From Smithellaceae bacterium (GTDB taxonomy: Bacteria; Desulfobacterota; Syntrophia; Syntrophales; Smithellaceae), in assembly GCA_028701435.1 (NCBI GenBank), contig JAQVQT010000051.1, forward strand, positions 1 through 11,157: 11,157 nucleotides of DNA. The letters are read 5' to 3'. The notes under the pieces were generated by a model that saw only the letters and a program-made list of their open reading frames with translations, did not search any database and was not told where the DNA came from. Positions 6,041 through 11,157 of this stretch are shown here, piece by piece. The position numbers were made by a program, and so were the translations under genes. Each line of letters starts with the position of its first letter. Within the stretch, counting starts at the first letter, position 1.

Positions 6041-8698
6041 TCACGAAAGATTCAGGGACATCGACACCATGTTTTCATCCTTGCCGTCGAAGCTGAAATC
6101 GCAGCGGCGGAAGATCCGGATCATGGCGTGATTCTGCTGAATCGTTTCCGCCCGGATGGTCTTGTATCCTTCCTTTTTGGCCAGCTCGATGCACTGCTCG
6201 GACAGCGTAATCCCCAGGGATTTGTTCTGCCAGGGATCGGAAATGATGATGGCGTATTCCGCTTCTCCCTCGCGGCGTTTGTTTTTGATCAGACGCGCAA
6301 TGCCGAGGAACTTGTGCTGATCCCCCGTCTCGGCCTCGGCGACGAGGGCGACTTCCTCTTCCGGGTTGACGTTGCAGAAACGCTGCGCCCGTTCCGGGGT
6401 GGCGGAAAAGGGCGACAGGAAGCGAAGCCAGAGGGATTTTGAGGAGCAACTGTTGACAAAATCCGTCCACAGGCCGATGTCTTTGGAATTGATCAGTCTC
6501 AGCCGAACGGGCATATCGTCCACGGAAAGATTGTCTTTGGTCAGGTGGCGGGCGATGGAATCCGCCAGGGCGCTCTGGCGCCGCACGCCGTAGGCATACA
6601 TCTGCCCCAAAACTTCCGCCGCCATTTCCGCGGTGGAATACACGGGGAAGCCGGCCTGCTCCATTTTGACCACGTCGTGAATCATGAACTCCTTGCAGGC
6701 CACTACGCAGGCCACCGGCTTTTGCTTGTAGTCGATGGACTTCATCACGTCCACAAACGACCCCAGGATTTCACCCTGAATGACGACGATGAAGCTCTGC
6801 ACGTCGCCCGACTCCACGCCGATTTCGATCAGGTTTTTCACCTGCTCGGGCGTCATGGAAAAGGAGCAGTCGATCGGATTGCCGACATTGGCGAACTCCG
6901 GCAGAGCGTTTTTCAGGCGCTTCTGAAAATACGGCTCCAGTTCGGCCAGGCGCATGCCGGACAGATACAGCATGTCGGTGGCCGCGACGCCCAGCGATCC
7001 GGTATAGGTGATGACCATCACGCCGTTGCCCTTCGGGATGGGCTGTTTGGAAAAGGCGCGCGTCAGCGCGAAGAGATGTTCATTGTCCCTCGCCCGGATC
7101 ACGCCGCTTTGTTTAAAGGCGGCGCTGTTGACCTCGTCGTTGCCCGCGAGCGACGCGGTGTGCGACGACACGGCTTTCTTGCCGGCTTCCGTCCGCCCCG
7201 ATTTCAGCACGATGACGGGCTTGCGGAGGGCCGCCCGCGAGGCGACATCGACAAAGCGCTTGCCGCTGCGGATGTCTTCCATGTACATGACGATGGCGGA
7301 AATGTGATCGTCGTCGCTTAGGTATTCCAGAATGTCCGTTTCATTGATGTCCATTTTGTTGCCGATGGTCGCCACGATGCCGAAGTCCAGTACGTTGCTC
7401 AGTCCCGTGAGAATGCCGGCCGCGTAAACGCCGGCCTGGGCGACCATGCCGACGTTGCCCTTCTTCAAATCCCCGAGGAGTCCGATGGACTGCACCATGT
7501 TGTGGTGGGTGTTGATCACGCCGGAGCAATTGGGCCCCAGCACGCGGCAGCCGTGCTTTCGAATGATGGCTTCGATGCGCGCCTGGGCTTCCTTTCCTTC
7601 CTTTCCGCTTTCCGCGAAGCCTGCCGCCTCCACGACGACGAACCGGACGCCTTTTGCGCAGCAATCCGCGATGGCCGCCTCGACCGCTTTGGCGGGAACA
7701 ATCACGATGGCCAGATCCACCGGATCCGGAACGTCCCGGATGGACTTGTAGGCACGAACCCCCATCACGGTTTCCTTGCCGGGGTTGATCGGATAGAGCT
7801 TTCCCGGATACTGGTGGCTGATCAGATTGCAAAACACATTGTAGCCCAGTTTTCCCTTGACGTCTGAAGCGCCGATCACGGCGATGCTTTTGGGATAGAA
7901 GAAATCATGCAGGTTTTGCGCGCCGGTGACGGTGGTTTCCGTGTGCACCGGTTCGCGGACGAACATTCGGGCGTCCACGGCAATGTAGCCTTCGGAATAG
8001 AGAAACAGCGGATTCAGGTCCAGTTCGTGAATTTCCGGGTTTTCATCAACCAGCCGGGAGATTTTCAGCAAGAGCTGCTGCAGCGATTTCAAATCGACCG
8101 GACGTCCGCGGTATCCCTTCAGGATATCCGAGCCGCGGATTTCTTCGATCATCTCCGCCGCGTCCTTTTCGGTGATCGGCAGAATCCGGAACGATACGTC
8201 GCGCAGCACTTCGACGAACACGCCGCCCAGGCCGAACATGATGAGCGGGCCGAAGCTGGGATCGCGCGTTACGCCGATGATGGCCTCGATGCCGGGGGCG
8301 GCCATGCGCTGGATGGTGATGCCTTCGATGTGCTGGTATTTGAAAGTCTCCACCATGGAGCGGTAGGCCTTGCGAACATCTTCGGCGGAGAGAAGATTCA
8401 GCCGGACGCCGCCCGCGTCCGATTTGTGCACGATGTCCGGCGAAACAATTTTCATGGCGACGGGGAAGCCGATTCTTTCGCAAAGCGCCAGCGCTTCGTC
8501 TTCGGAGCGAGCCACCAGGTAACCCGTGGTCGCGATGCCCGCGCCTTCGAGAATTTCCTTGCTCTCATGCTCCATGAGATAGCTGCGGTTGTCCCGCACC
8601 GCCTGATGGATAACTTCCGCCAGTTCGTCGTTGAGCAGTTTGCCGCCCTGGTTGGCCGTCGCCTTTTGCCTCTGTGATGTCGAAGATCCCCTTGTCAT
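6041..8698 (-). CDS. Pat-like fusion: NDP-forming acyl-CoA synthetase plus GNAT acetyltransferase
   Basis: An 885-residue cytoplasmic fusion. After a basic, low-complexity N-terminus, residues about 20-250 are an ATP-grasp domain (the beta part of ADP-forming acetyl-CoA synthetase) with H-K-S-D-A-G-G-V at 91-98. Residues about 264-360 are a CoA-binding Rossmann domain (IAVIGASDVKGKLG, 272-285). Residues about 375-705 are the succinyl-CoA-ligase-like part with S-H-T-A-S-L-A-G (512-519). Residues about 728-885 are a GNAT domain with the acetyl-CoA loop at 822-829 (P-W-Q-N-K-S-L-G). ATP-grasp comes first here, whereas E. coli PatZ has it after the CoA-ligase part. By family, the GNAT part would acetylate protein lysines, Acs being the classic target, and the neighbouring acs supports this. 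The two histidines (91, 513) match the phosphohistidines of active ADP-forming synthetases, so real ligase activity is possible. The start at 8698 is chosen for its strong AAGGAGGG; GTG at 8767 would add 23 residues without such a site. Confidence 0.9.
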   Translation of the reverse strand: MTRGSSTSQRQKATANQGGKLLNDELAEVIHQAVRDNRSYLMEHESKEILEGAGIATTGYLVARSEDEALALCERIGFPVAMKIVSPDIVHKSDAGGVRLNLLSAEDVRKAYRSMVETFKYQHIEGITIQRMAAPGIEAIIGVTRDPSFGPLIMFGLGGVFVEVLRDVSFRILPITEKDAAEMIEEIRGSDILKGYRGRPVDLKSLQQLLLKISRLVDENPEIHELDLNPLFLYSEGYIAVDARMFVREPVHTETTVTGAQNLHDFFYPKSIAVIGASDVKGKLGYNVFCNLISHQYPGKLYPINPGKETVMGVRAYKSIRDVPDPVDLAIVIVPAKAVEAAIADCCAKGVRFVVVEAAGFAESGKEGKEAQARIEAIIRKHGCRVLGPNCSGVINTHHNMVQSIGLLGDLKKGNVGMVAQAGVYAAGILTGLSNVLDFGIVATIGNKMDINETDILEYLSDDDHISAIVMYMEDIRSGKRFVDVASRAALRKPVIVLKSGRTEAGKKAVSSHTASLAGNDEVNSAAFKQSGVIRARDNEHLFALTRAFSKQPIPKGNGVMVITYTGSLGVAATDMLYLSGMRLAELEPYFQKRLKNALPEFANVGNPIDCSFSMTPEQVKNLIEIGVESGDVQSFIVVIQGEILGSFVDVMKSIDYKQKPVACVVACKEFMIHDVVKMEQAGFPVYSTAEMAAEVLGQMYAYGVRRQSALADSIARHLTKDNLSVDDMPVRLRLINSKDIGLWTDFVNSCSSKSLWLRFLSPFSATPERAQRFCNVNPEEEVALVAEAETGDQHKFLGIARLIKNKRREGEAEYAIIISDPWQNKSLGITLSEQCIELAKKEGYKTIRAETIQQNHAMIRIFRRCDFSFDGKDENMVSMSLNLS

Positions 8699-8701
8699 AC
8701 G

Positions 8702-8709
8702 CCCTCCTT
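8702..8709 (-). promoter_or_regulatory. Ribosome binding site deciding the acyltransferase-fusion start
   Basis: On the minus strand AAGGAGGG ends 3 bases before the ATG at 8698. The match to the anti-Shine-Dalgarno sequence is near perfect, and the alternative GTG at 8767 has none, so the shorter reading is taken. The spacing is at the short end but workable from the GGAG core. Confidence 0.8.
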
Positions 8710-8839
8710 GAGCCGTGATGGTTTCCGGTCGCAATTTTTGCCGTTTCCTGTGATGGGTGTGTAGCACGGAAAAAAAAAGGATCCTATCGGTAGGGCGCTG
8801 AATGTTCTGTCGGAACGATGCAGGGAGTGCTGACGGCTT

Positions 8840-8862
8840 TTGTCCGACAAATCGTCGGACAA
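8840..8862. promoter_or_regulatory. Perfect palindrome, candidate operator
   Basis: TTGTCCGAC (8840-8848) and GTCGGACAA (8854-8862) are perfect 9-bp arms around AAATC. It lies 142 bases upstream of the acyltransferase-fusion start and 70 bases beyond the response regulator stop. No T-tract follows on either strand, so it is not a standard intrinsic terminator. A half-site-like TGTCGGA recurs at 8809-8815. It may be an operator for a dimeric regulator, possibly the neighbouring NarL-type protein, or a 3' hairpin of the kinase-regulator mRNA. Confidence 0.5.
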
Positions 8863-8931
8863 CGGATGAACCGGATCACATTGGAGAGGGTTGAAATGAT
8901 TCCGAAAAGGGCATGATTCCTCGTTTTTCTC

Positions 8932-9564
8932 TTAGTTGATCAGCTTGTTGTGGACGGCGTAAAGGGTCAGTTCGGCGTTCTTTTTCAAACCCATTTTTTC
9001 CATAACGCGGGTGCGGTAGGTGCTGATCGTCTTCACACTCAGGCAGAGTTCGGAGGCGATATCTGAAACGGACTTGCCTTCCGCCAGCATCAGCATCACC
9101 TGGTGTTCGCGGTCGGAGAGCCGCTCATGGGGCAGCTTCCCGGTGTTTACTTCCAGCTCGTCGGCCAGTTTTTCAGCGAGCGACGCCGTCACGTATTTCC
9201 CGCCACCGGCTACCTTGCGGATGGCGCCGATCAGTTCCTGGGGAGCGCTGGCCTTGGTGAGATAGCCCGACGCGCCCGCGCGCAGCGCCCGCACCGCGTA
9301 CTGTTCCTCGGGGTGCATGCTCAGAATCAGAACGGCCAGTTTGGGTCGCTGGGCCTTGATATCCGTTAGAACTTCCAGGCCGCTTCGTCCCGGCATGGAG
9401 ATGTCCAGCAGAACCACGTCATATTCATATTTCAGAACCTTATCCAGCGTTTCCGCGCCGTTTTGCGCTTCGTCCTTGACCAGAATGTCCTTCACTTCCG
9501 CGAGAATCTGAACCACACCCTGCCGCACCACGGCGTGATCATCGGCAACCAGTATGCGTATCAT
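8932..9564 (-). CDS. Response regulator, NarL/FixJ family
   Basis: A 210-residue transcription factor of standard length. The receiver domain covers residues 1-120: acidic pair Asp8-Asp9, phospho-acceptor Asp54 (V-L-L-D-I-S-M-P-G), Ser82 at the switch Ser/Thr position, and Lys104 in Y-L-T-K-A-S-A-P. A linker leads to a LuxR-type helix-turn-helix (about 146-210) with L-S-D-R-E-H-Q-V (149-156) and the recognition-helix segment LSVKTISTYRTRVMEKMGL (175-193). Phosphorylation by the kinase encoded just upstream should promote dimerisation and DNA binding. AAGGAG of its ribosome binding site overlaps the kinase TAA stop, with 15 bases between the two genes, so translation is probably coupled. Target genes are unknown; the palindrome at 8840-8862 and the downstream acyltransferase-fusion gene on the same strand are candidates by position only. 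Confidence 0.95.
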   Translation of the reverse strand: MIRILVADDHAVVRQGVVQILAEVKDILVKDEAQNGAETLDKVLKYEYDVVLLDISMPGRSGLEVLTDIKAQRPKLAVLILSMHPEEQYAVRALRAGASGYLTKASAPQELIGAIRKVAGGGKYVTASLAEKLADELEVNTGKLPHERLSDREHQVMLMLAEGKSVSDIASELCLSVKTISTYRTRVMEKMGLKKNAELTLYAVHNKLIN

Positions 9565-9574
9565 GTTTGCAGTT

Positions 9575-9580
9575 CTCCTT
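9575..9580 (-). promoter_or_regulatory. Ribosome binding site overlapping the kinase stop codon
   Basis: On the minus strand the kinase stop TAA (9582-9580) runs straight into AGGAG, so AAGGAG is formed partly from the stop codon. It lies 10 bases before the regulator ATG at 9564. This arrangement favours translational coupling of kinase and regulator. Confidence 0.7.
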
Positions 9581-11079
9581 TACTGAAGCGGAATCAGCAC
9601 CCGGACGGTGGTTCCGGACGGCTTGATGTTTTGGACCTGGACGTTGCCGCACCAGAGATGCGCCCGCTCGCGCATTCCGATCATGCCGAAGGACCGGGGG
9701 GAGTCCACCTGCCACTGCGTGATACCGATTCCGTTGTCCGTCACGTCCAGGCAAAGCTCCTTTTCCGTTTCCGTCAGCGTCACCTTGCAGAGCGTCGCTT
9801 TGGCGTGCCGCGCGATGTTGGTGAGCGTTTCCTGAAAAATCCGGAAGACGGCGGTGGCCAGCTGCTTGTCAAAGGCGCCTTTGACGCACTGGATTTTGGC
9901 CTGGCAACGAATGCCGGAGCGCTTCTGAAAATCCGCGGCCTGCCATTCGATGGCCGCCGGCAGTCCCAGATCGTCGAGCAGGCTGGGGCGCAGCTCCGTC
10001 GTGATGTTGTGGACGCTTTCAATCGTGGCGTCCACCAGGCCGGACATGCTTTGCGTCTTTTCCCGAATGGCCTTCGATCCGGAGGGCACGCGGTTCAACA
10101 GCCAGGAAAGGTCCATCTGCAGTGCGGTGAGCGACTGGCCCAGTTCGTCGTGAATCTTGCGGGCGACGCGCGCGCATTCCTCCTCGCGCACCGACTGAAG
10201 GTGAATGGAAAGGTTGCGCAATTCTTCTCGGGACCGCTCCAGCTCCTCCTGCGCTTTTTTCTCCTGCGTGATGTCCTCGTAGGTCACCACTACGCGCTTC
10301 TCGCGCAGCTTTTCCCCGATGCGGGAGGCCTTCATTCGGCAGAGCATTTCCCGTCCGTCCTTGTGCCGGCAGGGAAACTCCGTTTCATAAGTTCTCTGAT
10401 GCTCCAGCTTTTTGTAAAAAATCTCGCCGATTTTGTCCGCTTCTTCCTCGTTTCGGTAGATCAACCGGATGCTCTTGCCGATCAATTCTTCCCGGTGCCA
10501 GCCGAAGATCATCTTGACGGCGTGATTGGCGAAATTGATGCGCCGCTCGTGCAGGCCTACCACGGCCTGCGGAATCGCGTCGAGAATGGACGATTCCAGC
10601 GCTTCGAGCTCCTCCAGGCGCCGGCCGGCCTCCTTGCGTTCGGTGATGTCCATGGAGTTGCCCAGAATAGCCCGCCGCTCCTTGAAGGTGATGGAAATGG
10701 CGGTTTCCATGATCCATTTGATTCGCCCGTCTTTCGTGACAATACGAAACTCATAGGGAGAGAAGCGCTGCCCCTTCAGCATCATGATCGCGTTTTTGGC
10801 CGTCCTGCGCCGGTCTTCCGGCAGGATGAGCGAAGGGGGGCTCATCTTTAAAAGCTTTTTTTCGGGATAGCCCGTGTAATCCAGGAAATGGGAATTGATG
10901 AATTGAAACTGTCCGTCCTGCATGATGTAGCAGCCGACTTGAGAGCTGTACGCCAGAATCTTGTACAGGTCCTTTTCCGACGTGACATGAAGCTTCGTGT
11001 GCTCCTGGACCGACAATCGCTTCTGCAGGGACGTGACCAGATCGATCAGTTCTTTTTTTGTTTTTTTCTCCAGATTCAT
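9580..11079 (-). CDS. Cytoplasmic PAS-PAS sensor histidine kinase (HisKA_3, NarX/UhpB-type core)
   Basis: A 499-residue sensor kinase without signal peptide or hydrophobic segments, so it should sense an intracellular cue. A short N-terminal helix (residues 5-30, Lys-rich, coiled-coil-like) is followed by PAS 1 (about 36-147, ending M-D-I-T-E-R-K), PAS 2 (about 157-275, ending Y-E-D-I-T-Q-E-K-K), a coiled-coil linker (275-300), and the HisKA_3 dimerisation domain with phospho-acceptor His310 in R-K-I-H-D-E-L-G-Q (307-315). The HATPase_c domain (about 405-498) has N-box QETLTNIARHA (416-426), DNGIG (448-452) and GMIGMRERA (465-473). The ligand of the PAS domains cannot be told; no flavin-LOV cysteine signature or other cofactor motif was recognised. 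The start is set at ATG 11079, after a purine-rich GGGAAAGCGG. An in-frame ATG at 11112 would add 11 residues but has no ribosome binding site; neither is strong. It forms an operon with the response regulator gene. Confidence 0.93.
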   Translation of the reverse strand: MNLEKKTKKELIDLVTSLQKRLSVQEHTKLHVTSEKDLYKILAYSSQVGCYIMQDGQFQFINSHFLDYTGYPEKKLLKMSPPSLILPEDRRRTAKNAIMMLKGQRFSPYEFRIVTKDGRIKWIMETAISITFKERRAILGNSMDITERKEAGRRLEELEALESSILDAIPQAVVGLHERRINFANHAVKMIFGWHREELIGKSIRLIYRNEEEADKIGEIFYKKLEHQRTYETEFPCRHKDGREMLCRMKASRIGEKLREKRVVVTYEDITQEKKAQEELERSREELRNLSIHLQSVREEECARVARKIHDELGQSLTALQMDLSWLLNRVPSGSKAIREKTQSMSGLVDATIESVHNITTELRPSLLDDLGLPAAIEWQAADFQKRSGIRCQAKIQCVKGAFDKQLATAVFRIFQETLTNIARHAKATLCKVTLTETEKELCLDVTDNGIGITQWQVDSPRSFGMIGMRERAHLWCGNVQVQNIKPSGTTVRVLIPLQ

Positions 11080-11157
11080 CCGCTTTCCCGCTTTGGATTG
11101 AACTGGCGGCATCTAAACACAATTGACGGGAAAAATAAATACTTTTGAGAATGGTGA

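Noticed and set aside
6545..7321. Long plus-strand open frame opposite the acyltransferase fusion
   Set aside because: His- and Asp-rich translation without a domain; the opposite strand carries clear ligase motifs.
8770..8795. Nine-base T-run on the minus strand after a small hairpin, as a terminator for the kinase-regulator operon
   Set aside because: The stem is only CCTA/TAGG with four extra bases before the T-run, too weak to call. Weak termination remains possible.
9463..10851. Plus-strand open frame of 462 codons opposite the kinase
   Set aside because: The minus strand has clear PAS, HisKA_3 and HATPase motifs; this frame shows none and is an antisense artefact.
11080..11157. Promoter or partial gene at the right edge
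   Set aside because: No gene fragment is readable in the last bases and no convincing -35/-10 pair for the kinase operon was found; the promoter may lie beyond the window.

Overview
The window holds six complete protein genes in three transcriptional blocks. It looks like chromosomal DNA of an anaerobic bacterium, most likely of the former Deltaproteobacteria (Desulfobacterota; a Syntrophus- or Smithella-like lineage is one guess). The lineage call is inferred from the gene families, namely a ferredoxin-fused nitroreductase, AMP-forming acetyl-CoA synthetase, and an NDP-forming acyl-CoA synthetase fused to a GNAT acetyltransferase. The moderately GC-rich codon use fits but proves nothing. No rRNA, tRNA, CRISPR array, transposase or phage gene was seen.

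Layout: (1) 77-2464, minus strand: a DEAD/DEAH-type helicase with a C-terminal four-cysteine DUF1998 module (MrfA/YprA family, DNA repair). A dispersed-type palindrome lies just beyond its 3' end. (2) 2465-2635: an AT-rich divergent promoter region. (3) 2636-3460, plus strand: a ferredoxin-nitroreductase fusion, followed at once by eight copies of a degenerate 7-bp repeat. (4) 3523-3887: a long leader without a credible gene, holding several short inverted repeats. (5) 3888-5867, plus strand: acs, AMP-forming acetyl-CoA synthetase. A strong, probably bidirectional terminator follows. (6) 6041-8698, minus strand: an 885-residue fusion of ATP-grasp, CoA-ligase and GNAT domains, convergent with acs. 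(7) 8932-11079, minus strand: a cytoplasmic PAS-PAS histidine kinase (NarX/UhpB-type core) and its NarL/FixJ-type response regulator, kinase first, with the kinase stop codon abutting the regulator's ribosome binding site.

How the parts may work together: Acs makes acetyl-CoA from acetate, ATP and CoA. Its C-terminal Pro-Lys-Thr-Arg-Ser-Gly-Lys motif carries the lysine that Pat-type GNAT enzymes acetylate to switch Acs off. The neighbouring fusion is a Pat-like protein, so the two genes plausibly form an acetate-activation module with built-in post-translational control. The fusion also keeps both histidines expected of a working ADP-forming acyl-CoA synthetase. It could therefore be an enzyme that makes or consumes acetyl-CoA by a cheaper, reversible route while silencing the AMP-forming route. 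The adjacent two-component system and a perfect 9-bp-arm palindrome upstream of the fusion gene suggest possible transcriptional control as well; that link is inference only.
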